64,000 nt of DNA from Streptomyces sp. CA-210063 (GCF_024612015.1 NZ_CP102512.1:6572001-6636000); one strand, 5' to 3'; counted from the stretch's first letter, positions 48,216 to 60,057 are shown. Translations and numbers: made by a program. The notes: a model not told the origin generated them from the sequence alone.

Positions 48216-48545
48216 CGCGCTCGTGCGTCCGCGTATGCGCCGGGCGTGAGGGCCGCGCACGCAGGGCGAGATGCGCCCGTACATTTCGCGACAAAGGCAA
48301 GTAGTCCATACCGGACACTGCCCGGATTCTGGACGGAGTCTTCCGCTCAGCGAACCCGCTCGTCTACTGTCCCGCTACGCACACGCCCCGTGGCAGCGCC
48401 GCCGCGGAGCGCAGCCGTGAAGCGACTCCGCCCGGATCAACCGGGTTCAGCCGATCGGCGGCCTCTGTAGCGCGTCGCCGAACGGGACCGGTGGCGCATT
48501 AGCCGTGACAGAGGTCGCCGCCCTCACCACGAAGGAGTGGGCGTC
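48216..48545. other. Intergenic region with no gene
   Basis: No coding sequence or RNA gene is supported. It should hold the promoter of the IclR-type gene, and GAAGGAG at the right end is its ribosome-binding site. Confidence 0.5.
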
Positions 48546-49187
48546 GTGACCGCGGAGACTTCCCAGACTCTCGATCGAGGACTGCGGGTCCTCAAGCTGC
48601 TCGCCGACACCGATCACGGGCTGACCGTCACCGAGCTGTCCACCAAGCTCGGGGTCAACCGGACCGTGGTGTACCGCCTGCTCGCCACCCTGGAACAGCA
48701 CTGCCTCGTACGGCGTGACCTGGGCGGACGTGCCCGGGTTGGCCTGGGGGTGCTGCGGCTGGGGCGGCAGGTGCATCCGTTGGTACGGGAAGCCGCGTTG
48801 CCCGCGCTGCGGTCGTTGGCCGAGGACATCGGGGCCACGGCGCATCTGACGCTCGTCGATGGCAGCGAGGCGTTGGCCGTCGCCGTGGTCGAGCCGACGT
48901 GGACGGATTACCACGTGGCGTACCGCGCCGGGTTCCGGCACTCCCTGGACCGGGGGGCCGCGGGGCGGGCGATTCTGTCCGGGCGGCAGCAGCCGGGGGA
49001 CTGGCCGGGGTACGCCCTCACCCACGGGGAGTTGGAGGCGGGGGCCAGCGGGGCCGCGGCGCCGCTGCTCGGGGTGACCGGGGTGGAGGGCAGCGTGGGC
49101 GTGGTGATGCTGGCCGACGCGATACCGGAGCGGGTCGGGCCGCGTGTCATGGACGCGGCCCGAGAGGTGGCCGACGCGCTGCGGTGA
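48546..49187 (+). CDS. IclR-family transcriptional regulator
   Basis: The 213-residue protein has an N-terminal winged helix (about 6-65, TLDRGLRVLKLLADTDHGLTVTELSTKLGVNRTVVYRLLATLEQHCLVRRD) and an IclR effector-binding domain (LGRQVHPLVREAALPALRSLAEDIGATAHLTLVDGSEALAVAVVEP). GTG 48546 has AAGGAG at good spacing; GTG 48537 sits too close to it. It is slightly short for the family (about 250). Target genes are unknown. Confidence 0.85.
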   Translation: MTAETSQTLDRGLRVLKLLADTDHGLTVTELSTKLGVNRTVVYRLLATLEQHCLVRRDLGGRARVGLGVLRLGRQVHPLVREAALPALRSLAEDIGATAHLTLVDGSEALAVAVVEPTWTDYHVAYRAGFRHSLDRGAAGRAILSGRQQPGDWPGYALTHGELEAGASGAAAPLLGVTGVEGSVGVVMLADAIPERVGPRVMDAAREVADALR

Positions 49188-49251
49188 CGCCGGGTACGTA
49201 CCGCGGGGACGCCGGGTACGTACTGCGGGGACGCCGGGTACGTACTGCGGC
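49186..49251. repeat. 22-bp tandem repeat, three copies
   Basis: GACGCCGGGTACGTACYGCGGS occurs three times in tandem (49186, 49208, 49230), beginning at the stop of the IclR gene. Each unit contains GGTACGTAC. It lies between convergent genes and may act as a terminator or be a slippage product. Confidence 0.85.
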
Positions 49252-49264
49252 GACGCCGGTTGGT

Positions 49265-50086
49265 CTACGGCAGGGTGCTCAGCCACTCCAGCAAGAGCTT
49301 GTTGAAGGTGTCCGGCTGTTCCATGTTGGCGTAGTGGGCCGTGCCCTCGATCGAGGTGGCGCGGCTGTCGCTCGCGACCGTCGCGACCAGGCGTTCGGCC
49401 ATGGCGATGAGGTCGGAGGCGTCCAGGGTGCCGTTGATGGCGAGGACGGGGGCGGTGATGCCGGCGGCGCGGGCCCAGGTGTCCGTCACCGGGACGTGCC
49501 AGTCCGTCTCGCCGACCGTGTGCTTGGCGGCGGTGGCGCGGCTCATCTCCCGTACACGCCGCACGATGTCGGGGTCCACGTCGGCGATCGCGCGGTGCGG
49601 GCCGGCGACGACCTCGCCGACGATGTCCAGCCAGCCCTCGATGTCGCCGGACATCAGCGCGCCGTAGTACCGGGCGGTGCTGTCCTTGGTCCAGGGGTCC
49701 GTGAACTCGGGCTCGCTGGTCCCGACGCCGCTGACGACGAGGGCCCGTACCAGTTCCGGGTGCTCCAGCGCCGTGTCGACGGCGGTGGCCCCGCCCATCG
49801 ACATGCCGATCAGGACCGCGGGGCCCGTGTCCAGGTGGCGCAGCAGCGCGGCGAGGTCGTCGGTGAGGCGGAACGGTTTGCTCGCGTTGGCGGAGGAGCC
49901 GTGACCGCGCGCGTCCGGGGTGATGACACGGTGGTCGACCGCGAGGGCGGGGACCAGGTCGCGCCACATGCGGTGGTCCGTGAGGCCGCCGTGCAGCAGC
50001 ACGAGCGGGGGGCCCGAACCGACGTCCCGATAGGCGAGCGGGCCGTCGTCGGACTGGAAGGTGAGTACCTCAGAGGCATCAGTCAT
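49265..50086 (-). CDS. Alpha/beta hydrolase
   Basis: The 273-residue enzyme has PLVLLHGGLTDHRMWRDLVPAL (oxyanion hole), the nucleophile elbow GMSMGG (Ser near 98) and VITPDARGHGSS, with the catalytic His in EGTAHYANMEQP near the C-terminus. The substrate is unknown, but the divergent MarR gene and the two operator-like palindromes between them suggest induction by a small aromatic or toxic compound. ATG 50086 overlaps the first palindrome. Confidence 0.85.
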   Translation of the reverse strand: MTDASEVLTFQSDDGPLAYRDVGSGPPLVLLHGGLTDHRMWRDLVPALAVDHRVITPDARGHGSSANASKPFRLTDDLAALLRHLDTGPAVLIGMSMGGATAVDTALEHPELVRALVVSGVGTSEPEFTDPWTKDSTARYYGALMSGDIEGWLDIVGEVVAGPHRAIADVDPDIVRRVREMSRATAAKHTVGETDWHVPVTDTWARAAGITAPVLAINGTLDASDLIAMAERLVATVASDSRATSIEGTAHYANMEQPDTFNKLLLEWLSTLP

Positions 50087-50133
50087 GACAACTAAGGTGT
50101 CATATTGGGGAGATGGTGACAACCAGGTTGTCA
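50086..50133. promoter_or_regulatory. Two TGACA-type palindromes between the hydrolase and MarR genes
   Basis: TGACA-N7-TGTCA at 50086-50102 overlaps the hydrolase start. TGACAACC-A-GGTTGTCA at 50117-50133 is perfect. The shared half-site TGACAAC suggests that the MarR protein binds both to control the divergent pair. Confidence 0.65.
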
Positions 50134-50169
50134 TTCTGTCCCGTGGTGAGTGTGCAAGAGAATGGCCCC

Positions 50170-50646
50170 GTGACAGAGAACGATGAGCCGCTGCCGCCCG
50201 ATGTCCTCGCCGGGCGGCTGTCCGAGGTGTTCGCCGTGCTCGGGCCCCTCTACCGGCGCACGACCCGCGCGCTGGAGCTGAAGGAGTCGAAGGAGGGCTT
50301 CCCCGTCGGCGTACGCGCGGTCCTGGAGCTGCTGCGTATGGGCGGGCGGCCCATGACCGTGCCGCAGATGGGGCGGACGCTGGCGCTGAGCAGGCAGTTC
50401 GTGCAGCGGATGGTCAACGAGGCGGCGGGGCGGGACCTCGTCGAGGCCATCCCCAACCCCGCGCACCAGCGGTCCTCCCTGATCCGGCTGACCGACACCG
50501 GTCGTACGGCCATCGACACACTGATCGCCCGGGAGAGCGTGCTGTTGGAGCAGGCGAGCGGGGACCTGACGGGGGCCGATGTCGACGCCTGCGTACGGGT
50601 GCTCACGCGCATGCTCGCCCTCTTCGAGGACGTGGACGTCAACTGA
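50170..50646 (+). CDS. MarR-family regulator
   Basis: From GTG 50170 the protein has 158 residues with the MarR fold: dimer helix (LSEVFAVLGPLYRRTTRALEL), winged helix (MTVPQMGRTLALSRQFVQRMVNEAAGRDLVEAIPNPAHQRSSLIRLTDTGR) and C-terminal dimer helices. The in-frame ATG at 50113 lies in the operator and is less likely. It is divergent from the hydrolase gene. Confidence 0.85.
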   Translation: MTENDEPLPPDVLAGRLSEVFAVLGPLYRRTTRALELKESKEGFPVGVRAVLELLRMGGRPMTVPQMGRTLALSRQFVQRMVNEAAGRDLVEAIPNPAHQRSSLIRLTDTGRTAIDTLIARESVLLEQASGDLTGADVDACVRVLTRMLALFEDVDVN

Positions 50647-50757
50647 GGCCCGCCTCCCCCCTCCAGGCCCGCCTTCCCGCACCGGCCCACCGCCGTGGCC
50701 CCGCCCCCGGTAGTACCGCCCCCTGGCCGGAATCACCCCTCACGTTAGATTGACCTC

Positions 50758-51558
50758 GTGCTCTCTCGTCTCGCCAGCCTTTCGCGCCCCGTGGCCGTAG
50801 CCGTATGCGCCCTGCCCGTCGTGGGGCTGCTCGCCACGGCGGCGTTCGCGCCGTTGCCGTTCTCCGTGGCGCAGCCGGGGATGACGGCGAACGTGCTGGG
50901 CGAGAACAAGGGGGAGCCGGTGATCACGATCACCGGAGCGGAGCCCCGCAGGACCAGCGGTCAGCTGCGGATGACGACGATCGAGGCGACGGGGCCGGAC
51001 GCCCGGATCGAGCTGGGCGAGGTGCTCGACGGCTGGTTCCGTACGGACCAGGCGGTCATGCCACGCGACGCGGTCTACCCCAGCGGCGACACCACCGAGG
51101 AGATCCAGGAGCACAACGAGGCCGAGATGAGGGAGTCCCAGGACACGGCCACCGAGGCGGCGCTCGCCTACCTCGGCGAGGACTCCGGCGACATCAAGGT
51201 CACCCTGCGCCTCGCCGACGTCGGCGGCCCCAGCGCGGGCCTGCTCTTCTCCCTCGGCATCATCGACAAGCTCGACGGTGACGGCAGCGGCGGCGACCTC
51301 ACCGGCGGCCGCGTCATCGCCGGTACGGGGACCATCGACACCGCAGGCAAGGTCGGTGCCGTCGGTGGAGTCGCTCTCAAGACCCAGGCCGCCCACCGTG
51401 ACGGCGCGACCGTCTTCCTGGTCCCCAAGGCCGAGTGCGCCGATGCGAAGGCCGAACTGCCCGAGGGGCTGCGGCTCATCCCGGTGACGACCCTGAAGGG
51501 CGCGGTCAGCTCGCTCGTGGCGCTGGAGACGGGCAAGGGTTCCGTACCCGGCTGCTGA
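50758..51558 (+). CDS. Secreted or membrane-anchored Lon-like (S16) protease
   Basis: The 266-residue protein starts with a signal anchor (LSRPVAVAVCALPVVGLLATAAFAPLPFSVAQPG) and ends with a Lon-type domain carrying the Ser-Lys dyad: Ser159 in GGPSAGLLFSLGIID and Lys208 in GGVALKTQAAHRDGA. Related YlbL-type proteins have a PDZ domain before the protease, and that part appears reduced here. It probably cleaves extracytoplasmic proteins. GTG 50758 is the start. Confidence 0.8.
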   Translation: MLSRLASLSRPVAVAVCALPVVGLLATAAFAPLPFSVAQPGMTANVLGENKGEPVITITGAEPRRTSGQLRMTTIEATGPDARIELGEVLDGWFRTDQAVMPRDAVYPSGDTTEEIQEHNEAEMRESQDTATEAALAYLGEDSGDIKVTLRLADVGGPSAGLLFSLGIIDKLDGDGSGGDLTGGRVIAGTGTIDTAGKVGAVGGVALKTQAAHRDGATVFLVPKAECADAKAELPEGLRLIPVTTLKGAVSSLVALETGKGSVPGC

Positions 51559-51611
51559 TCGACCGTCGTTGACCGAATGCGGTACGAGCGTCAGCAGGGG
51601 CGTACGCGGTC

Positions 51612-52796
51612 TCACGAGTCCGCCTCCGAGCCGCGCGGCCGGAGCAGCAGTTCCGCCAGTGAGGCGAGCCAGTCGACGAGCAGCGCCAGGGCGACCGTCA
51701 GGATCGAGCCGAGCACGAGGACCGGCATGCGCTGGTTGGTGATCCCGGTCGTGATCAGTACGCCGAGGCCGCCGCCTCCGCCGAAGGTGGCGAGGGTCGC
51801 CGTGCCCACGTTCAGGACGAGGGCCGTCCGGACGCCCGCGAGGATCAGCGGTACGGCCAGGGGGAGTTCGACGCGGGTGAGCACCTCCGTCGGGGACATG
51901 CCGATGCCCCGTGCCGCTTCGAGGAGGGTCGGGTCGTTCGCCTTCAGGCCGGCGATCGTGTGGGCGAGGACGGGCAGGACGGCATAGACGATGATGCCGA
52001 TCAGCGCCGCCGTCCGCCCGATGCCCAGCCAGATCACCAGCAGGGCGAGCAGGCCGATGGCCGGGGTCGCCTGGCCCCTGTCGGCGATGGTCATGGCCAC
52101 CGGGGTGGCCCTGCGGAACGTTTCCCGCGTCAGCAGGATGCCCAGCGGGATCGCGGTGATCAGCACGAAGAAGGTGGAGATCGCGGTCAGCTGGATGTGC
52201 TGCCACAGGGCCTGCCGCACCTGCCCGTTCGACACGGCGTTCGAGGAGATCGCGTCCAGTTCGGCCTGCCGGAACCAGAGCCAGGTGGTGAGGAGGACGA
52301 CGACCAGGACGGAGGGCAGAAGGGTCAGCTTCCGCCAGGTCACCCGGGGGGTGGCGGGCTCGGTCGGCGGAGGGGTCTCGTCGGCGGCAGGGGCCGTACC
52401 TGGCGCGGAGGTGCCGTCCGGCGCGAGGGCGGCGCGAGCGTCGGCAACGGGGTCCTCTTCGGCAGCGGCTCCCTCTTCGGCGGCGGCTCCCTCTTCGGCA
52501 GCGGCTGCCTCTTCGGCAGTGGGGCGCCCCCCGGCAGTGGGGCCTGTTCCGGCAGCGGCCCCTGCCTCGGCCGTGCGGTCCTCCTCGGCGGCGGCTCCCT
52601 CTTCGGCAGTGGGGCGCCCCCCGGCAGTGGGGCCTGTTCCGGCAGCGGCCCCTGCCTCGGCCGTGCGGTCCTCCTCGGCGGCGGCTCCCTCTTCGGCAGT
52701 GGGGCCCGCCCCGGCAGCGGCTCCCGCCCCCGCCGCGCGGCCCGCCCCGGCGGCGTCGGCCGCCTCGGTCGTGGAACCCACCTCGGCCGCGGTCAC
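51612..52796 (-). CDS. Glycine-betaine-type ABC permease with repetitive N-terminal extension
   Basis: The 394-residue permease has a normal OpuAB/ProW-like domain of about 230 residues: ISTFFVLITAIPLGILLT, PAIGLLALLVIWLGIG, the loop DPTLLEAARGIGMSPTEVLTRVELPLAVPLILAG and AGVRTALVLNVGTATLATFGGGGGLG. Its first 130 residues are an Ala/Glu/Gly-rich segment made of tandem repeats and not found in the family. GTG 52796 overlaps the ATPase stop. No substrate-binding protein gene follows, although one is usual here. Confidence 0.82.
   Translation of the reverse strand: MTAAEVGSTTEAADAAGAGRAAGAGAAAGAGPTAEEGAAAEEDRTAEAGAAAGTGPTAGGRPTAEEGAAAEEDRTAEAGAAAGTGPTAGGRPTAEEAAAAEEGAAAEEGAAAEEDPVADARAALAPDGTSAPGTAPAADETPPPTEPATPRVTWRKLTLLPSVLVVVLLTTWLWFRQAELDAISSNAVSNGQVRQALWQHIQLTAISTFFVLITAIPLGILLTRETFRRATPVAMTIADRGQATPAIGLLALLVIWLGIGRTAALIGIIVYAVLPVLAHTIAGLKANDPTLLEAARGIGMSPTEVLTRVELPLAVPLILAGVRTALVLNVGTATLATFGGGGGLGVLITTGITNQRMPVLVLGSILTVALALLVDWLASLAELLLRPRGSEADS
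52511..52710. repeat. 90-bp tandem repeat inside the permease gene
   Basis: The segment beginning CTTCGGCAGTGGGGCGCCCC recurs at 52511, 52601 and (partly) 52691 with a 90-base period. It encodes 30-residue TAEEGAAAEEDRTAEAGAAAGTGPTAGGRP units. Exact copies indicate recent duplication, with shorter GCGGCTCCCTCTTCGG repeats around it. Confidence 0.85.
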
Positions 52797-54068
52797 GTCC
52801 GTGCCCCCGAGGGGACCTCTTCGTCGCCCGCCTGCTCGGCGTGCGTCTGCCCGGTGCGGGCCCCCTCCGGTTCGTGCCGGTGTTCCAGGGCGTTCAGCCG
52901 GTCGGCCTTCAGGAGCCCGTGGACGGAGCGGAGCAGGGTCTGCATGTCCACGACGCCGGTGTACTCCCCGTGCCGTCCGGTGACGGCGACCCGTCCCGCG
53001 TCGCCGGTCAGTACGGCCTCCAGGGCGTCCCGCAGGGTGGCGTCCTCGGCCACGGTGGAGCGCACCGGGGTCCCGGCCCGCGCGAGCGCCCCCTTGGCGC
53101 GCATCAGGTCGCCGCGCCGCAGCCACTTCAAGGGCCGTCCGTGCCGGTCGAGGAGCAGGACGTCGCCGGTGCCGTCGGCCCGCAACAGGCTGAGGACCTG
53201 TTGCAGCGGGTCATCCACATCGACCGTCGGAAAGTCGGTGACCTGGACGTCCCGTACGCGCGTGAGGTCGAGCCGCTTCAGGGCTGCCCCCGCGCCCACG
53301 AAACCGGAGACGAAGTCGTCGGCCGGGCCGGCGAGGATCGCCTCCGGGGTGTCGAACTGCGCGATGTGCGACCGCTCCCGCAGGATCGCGATCCGGTCGC
53401 CGAGCTTGATCGCCTCGTCGACGTCATGCGTGACGAACACGATCGTCTTGCGCAGCTCGCGCTGGAGCCGGAGCAGTTCGTCCTGGAGATGGCCGCGCGT
53501 GATCGGGTCCACCGCCCCGAACGGCTCGTCCATCAGCAGCACGGGCGGATCGGCGGCCAGCGCCCGCGCCACGCCCACCCGTTGCCGCTGGCCGCCGGAG
53601 AGCTGACGCGGATACCGGCCGCGGAACTCACCCGGGTCGAGCCCCACCAGTTCCAGCATCTCCGCCACCCGCGCCCTCACCCGGACCGCGGACCAGCCGA
53701 CCATCCTCGGCACGAGCGCGATGTTCTGGGCGACGGTCATGTGCGGGAAGAGGCCGGACGACTGGACGGCGTACCCCACCTTGCGTCGCAGCTTGACCGG
53801 ATCAATGCGGGTGACGTCCTCACCATTGATCCGGACGGAGCCACTGGACGGCTCGATCAACCTGTTGATCATCTTGAGCGTTGTTGACGTGCCGCATCCG
53901 GACGGCCCGACGAGCACGACGGTCTCGCCCGCGTTGATCCGCATACTGACGCTGTCGACAGAGGGTTGACGACTGCCTGGATACCGCTTGCTGAGGTTGA
54001 CCAACTCGATGGTGGCCCCCGTCGTACCGGTCGCACTCGCCGTGCCCGCCATCGCCTTCATGCCGGTG

Positions 54069-54076
<8 letters not shown>
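52793..54076 (-). CDS. Glycine-betaine-type ABC ATPase with altered Walker A and C-terminal CBS domains
   Basis: The 427-residue protein has an ABC domain of OpuAA/ProV type: signature LSGGQRQRVGVARALA, Walker B PPVLLMDEPFGAVDP and switch His VTHDVDEA are normal. The Walker A reads GPSGCGTST (57-65): the invariant Lys is Thr63 (ACG instead of AAG). Two CBS domains (about 270-395) follow, which in OpuA sense ionic strength. GTG 54076 starts just before the stop of the upstream permease. Unless the change is a sequencing error, ATP hydrolysis should be severely reduced. Confidence 0.85.
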
Positions 54077-56499
<2,423 letters not shown>

Positions 56500-56544
56500 G
56501 GGCGCCGAGTGACTCGGGGCTGACTGTGTTCGGGCGACTGCGGG

Positions 56545-56640
56545 TGGTTCGTGGTTGCTCGCGCAGTTCCCCGCGCCCCTAAAAGACCAGCCCCTGCTTT
56601 TCAGGGGCGCGGGGAACTGCGCGACCAGCCACAACGCACC
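56545..56640. repeat. Dispersed Streptomyces inverted repeat, copy 5
   Basis: TCGCGCAGTTCCCCGCGCCCCTAAAAG... is mirrored by ...CAGGGGCGCGGGGAACTGCGCGACC around CCAGCCCCTGC. It lies between the convergent hpd and TPR-protein genes and can terminate both. Confidence 0.9.
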
Positions 56641-56670
56641 CGCACCCGCCTACGAACCGCACCCCCCGAG

Positions 56671-58098
56671 CTAATAGGCCACATACGGGTTGAGGCGACG
56701 CGCCTCGGCCAGATGCCGCCGCGCCGAGGCCGCCAGCCCCAGCGCCTGCTCGATCGCTCCCCGGTGGGAGAGGAAATCCGCACTGCGCACCTCCCCACCA
56801 CGCTCCCTGTCGGTCGCCCGCCGCGCATACCCGAGGGCCTCCTGATCCTCCCCGGCCCGATGCAACGCCCACCCCAACGCGTCCGCCACCCGCAGACTCG
56901 GCTGCCGCTCCCACTCCGCGCGCAGCACCCGCACCGCCACCTCCGGATCACCGTGCTCCGACTCGAGCGCGCCGAGGACGAGCGACTCGTTCACCCCGGC
57001 CGCGGCGGACCGCCGCACCAGCGCGCGCACCACGCCGTACTGCTCCCGCGCCTCCTTCGCCCGCCCCAGCGACTCGTACAACTCGCCCAACCGCAACGCG
57101 ACGTGGGCCGACGGCCGCCGGGACAACGCCACCCGGTACGCCCGTACCCCCTCCGCCGTGCGCCCCAGCGCGGCCAGCGCACGCCCCCGGCAGGCATCGG
57201 TGTCGGGCTCGCCCCCGGCGGTCAGCCGACCGGCGGCCTCGCAGTACCGCAACGACTCCTCCGGCTCCCCCCGCTCCCAGGCCAGCTCCCCGGCCCGCAC
57301 CCACCACGCGGCCCCCTCGGCCGACTCACCCGAGACCGCCGCGTCGGCGATCGTCGCGGCCGCGTCCTCCCGTCCCCCCTGGTCCCAGTAGACCTGCGCG
57401 GCCCGCGCCCGCGCCGCCGGCCCGGAGTTCACGGCGAGCAGCTTCTCCAGGGTGCCGCGCGCGGCCTTGTACCGGCCGAGCCCGTCGTACGCGTCGATGA
57501 GGAGCGCGTACGAGGTCCAGCGGCCCGGTGCCACCCGTGCGGCCTCCTCGCCCCACTGCTCCGCCGTCCGGAAGTCGCGGCGGGCGCTCGCGAGCGCGGT
57601 CAGCCCGGCGAGGGCGTCCGCGTTGCCGCGCGGCCGGAGCCGCAGGGAGGTGTGCAGCGCGCGTTCGGCCCTGGGGTAGTCGGCGACGGTGCCGGTCCGC
57701 CGGGCCCGCTCGGTGTACGCGACGCCGAGCACCGCCCAGGACGCGTGGTCACGCGGACGCTCCCGCACCCGGGCCTCGCGTTCCCGGATGACCTCGGCCA
57801 CGTCGGGCAGCGCTGCGGGCACCCCGGCCGTCACGACGGCCCGTGTCCGCACCTCGGGCCCGGCCGCGCCCACCGGCCGCGCCTCCCGGCCCCCACCCCC
57901 GTCACCCCCGTCCGGCGGCACCGCCATCAGCACACCCCCGAGCACGAAGCATCCGAGGACCGCACCGATCACTCCCCGCCCCTGCCCCCACCCGGGCACC
58001 CTCCGCAGAGTCACTCGCGCGGCCTCGCCCAGCCCGCCCAGCACGCGCCCCAGTCGCCTGGCCGCCCGCTCCTCGTTCTCCACAGACATGCCGCTCAC
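56671..58098 (-). CDS. TPR-repeat membrane-anchored protein
   Basis: The 475-residue protein has an N-terminal membrane segment (about 42-62, GVIGAVLGCFVLGGVLMAVPP). About nine TPR-like units follow (for example HASWAVLGVAYTERARRTGTVADYPRAERALHTSLRLRPRGNADALAGLTALASARRDFRTAEQWGEEAARVAPG), ending at LNPYVAY. Such proteins are protein-protein scaffolds; the partner is unknown. ATG 58098 or 58089 are equivalent starts. It is divergent from the flavoprotein gene. Confidence 0.82.
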   Translation of the reverse strand: MSGMSVENEERAARRLGRVLGGLGEAARVTLRRVPGWGQGRGVIGAVLGCFVLGGVLMAVPPDGGDGGGGREARPVGAAGPEVRTRAVVTAGVPAALPDVAEVIREREARVRERPRDHASWAVLGVAYTERARRTGTVADYPRAERALHTSLRLRPRGNADALAGLTALASARRDFRTAEQWGEEAARVAPGRWTSYALLIDAYDGLGRYKAARGTLEKLLAVNSGPAARARAAQVYWDQGGREDAAATIADAAVSGESAEGAAWWVRAGELAWERGEPEESLRYCEAAGRLTAGGEPDTDACRGRALAALGRTAEGVRAYRVALSRRPSAHVALRLGELYESLGRAKEAREQYGVVRALVRRSAAAGVNESLVLGALESEHGDPEVAVRVLRAEWERQPSLRVADALGWALHRAGEDQEALGYARRATDRERGGEVRSADFLSHRGAIEQALGLAASARRHLAEARRLNPYVAY

Positions 58099-58187
58099 TG
58101 TGCGTCAATACGACGACCACATCCCGCACCCCGGAAGGCTCGCGTCGACGGGTTCACACCGATGGCCGTGAGTGCGAACCTGTGATC

Positions 58188-59588
58188 ATGAGCCGTATTC
58201 AAGCCCCGAGTGACGAGACGACCGGCAACCTCGTCGACCGTCTGCTGAGCGGCCTGCCGCCGGAGGCGGTCCTCGCCGATCCGGACGTCACGGCCTCGTA
58301 CGCGAACGACATGGCGAGCTTCTGCGAGGCGGGTGTCCCGGCGGTCGTCGTCCTGCCCCGGACCGTCGAACAGGTGCGGCACGTCATGCGCGTCGCCACG
58401 GAACTGCGCGTCCCGGTCGTCCCCCAGGGTGCCCGCACGGGCCTCTCCGGCGGCGCCAACGCCTCCGAGGGCTGCATCGTGCTGTCCCTGACGAAAATGG
58501 ACCGGATTCTCGAAATCGATCCCGTCGACCGCATCGCCGTCGTCGAACCCGGCGTCATCAACGCGACCCTCTCCCGCGCGGTCAACGAGCACGGCCTCTG
58601 CTACCCGCCGGACCCCTCCAGCTGGGAGATGTGCACGATCGGCGGCAACATCGGCACGGCCTCCGGCGGCCTGTGCTGTGTGAAGTACGGGGTGACCGCC
58701 GAGTACGTCCTCGGCCTGGACGTCGTGCTCGCCGACGGCCGGCTGATGTCCACCGGCAGGCGGACCGCGAAGGGCGTCGCCGGGTACGACCTCACGCGGC
58801 TCTTCGTCGGCTCGGAGGGCTCGCTCGGCATCGTCGTCCGCGCGATCCTCGCCCTCAAGCCGCAGCCGCCGCAACAGCTCGTGCTCGCCGCGGAGTTCGC
58901 GTCGGCGGCCGCCGCGTGCGACGCGGTCTGCCGGATCATGGCCGGCGGGCACGTGCCCTCACTGCTCGAACTCATGGACCGTACGACGGTGAAGGCCGTC
59001 AACGACCTGGCCCACATGGGACTGCCGGAGACCACCGAGGCGCTGCTGCTCGCCGCCTTCGACACCCCGGACCCGGCCGCCGACCTCGCCGCCGTCGGGG
59101 AGTTGTGCGAGGCCGCGGGCGCCACCCAGGTCGTACCGGCGGACGACGCGGCGGAGTCCGAACTGCTGCTCCAGGCGCGGCGGTTGTCGCTCACCGCGCT
59201 GGAGGCGGTGAAGGGCACGACGATGATCGACGACGTGTGCGTGCCGCGCTCGAAGCTCGGCGAACTGCTCGACGGCGTCGACCGCATCGCCGAGAAGTAC
59301 GACCTGACCATCGGGGTCTGCGCACACGCCGGCGACGGCAACACGCACCCCACCGTCTGCTTCGACGCGGCAGACCCCGACGAGTCCCGGCGCGCCCGCG
59401 AGTCCTTCGACGAGATCATGGCCCTCGGCCTGGAACTCGGCGGCACGATCACCGGCGAGCACGGCGTGGGCATCCTCAAGAAGGAGTGGCTGGCACGGGA
59501 GATCGGCCCGGTGGGCATGGAGATGCAGCGGGCCGTGAAGTCCGTCTTCGACCCGCTGGGCATCCTCAACCCGGGCAAGCTGTTCTGA
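58188..59588 (+). CDS. FAD-linked oxidase, glycolate-oxidase (GlcD)-like
   Basis: The 466-residue flavoprotein has a VAO-type FAD domain with VVVLPRTVEQVRHVMRVATELRVPVVPQGARTGLSGGAN (about 48-86), the CTIGGNIGTASGGLCCVKYG and GYDLTRLFVGSEGSLGIV motifs. The C-terminal FAD_oxidase_C domain has CAHAGDGNTHPTV and GEHGVGILKKEWL. It probably oxidises a 2-hydroxy acid (glycolate or D-lactate). ATG 58188 is the start. Degenerate CTGTTCTGACGCCCG repeats follow the stop (59585-59640). Confidence 0.88.
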   Translation: MSRIQAPSDETTGNLVDRLLSGLPPEAVLADPDVTASYANDMASFCEAGVPAVVVLPRTVEQVRHVMRVATELRVPVVPQGARTGLSGGANASEGCIVLSLTKMDRILEIDPVDRIAVVEPGVINATLSRAVNEHGLCYPPDPSSWEMCTIGGNIGTASGGLCCVKYGVTAEYVLGLDVVLADGRLMSTGRRTAKGVAGYDLTRLFVGSEGSLGIVVRAILALKPQPPQQLVLAAEFASAAAACDAVCRIMAGGHVPSLLELMDRTTVKAVNDLAHMGLPETTEALLLAAFDTPDPAADLAAVGELCEAAGATQVVPADDAAESELLLQARRLSLTALEAVKGTTMIDDVCVPRSKLGELLDGVDRIAEKYDLTIGVCAHAGDGNTHPTVCFDAADPDESRRARESFDEIMALGLELGGTITGEHGVGILKKEWLAREIGPVGMEMQRAVKSVFDPLGILNPGKLF

Positions 59589-59643
59589 CACCTGCTGTTC
59601 TGACATCTGCTGCTCTGACGCCCGCTGTTCTGACGCCCGCGCG

Positions 59644-60057
59644 TCACTGGGCGAGCAGTTCGGCCAGACCGTCGTCGATGCGCAGCATGTCGAACTCGGA
59701 CCCCGGCGGGACCACCCGCAGGGTCCGCTCCAGCCAGGCCGACACGGCGGCGGCCGGCGCTTCGAGCAGCGCGTCCCCGTCCGGCGAGCTGAGCGCCATC
59801 AGCACGAGGCCGCGGCCCGACACCTTCGTCGGCCACACCCGCACGTCCCCGTGCCCGCACGGCCGGAACACGCCCTCCACGAGCAGCTCCCGCGCGAACG
59901 TCCAGCGCACCGGGCGGTCGGAGTTGATGTGGAAGGTGATGTGCACGGCGTACGGGTCGTCGCTGCGGTAGCGCAGCTTGGCCGGCACGGGGACGCTGCG
60001 CTCGGGCGACAGGACGAGCTTGAGCTCCAGCTCACGCTCCACGACGGTGTGCCGCAT
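59644..60057 (-). CDS. ssgG: SsgA-like protein (SALP), probably SsgG
   Basis: The 137-residue protein is a sporulation-septation SALP: ELKLVLSPERSVPVPAKLRYRSDDPYAVHITFHINSDRPVRWTFARELLVEGVFRPCGHGDVRVWP (about 11-77) and FDMLRIDDGLAELLAQ are family signatures. SALPs localise division and septum proteins in Streptomyces. In S. coelicolor ssgG (SCO2924) lies in this part of the chromosome, a few genes from hpd, so SsgG is the likely orthologue. GAGAGGA upstream supports ATG 60057. Confidence 0.85.
   Translation of the reverse strand: MRHTVVERELELKLVLSPERSVPVPAKLRYRSDDPYAVHITFHINSDRPVRWTFARELLVEGVFRPCGHGDVRVWPTKVSGRGLVLMALSSPDGDALLEAPAAAVSAWLERTLRVVPPGSEFDMLRIDDGLAELLAQ

Noticed and set aside
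50113..50169. Upstream ATG start for the MarR gene
   Set aside because: It falls on the palindromic operator and adds unconserved residues; GTG 50170 is more consistent with the family.
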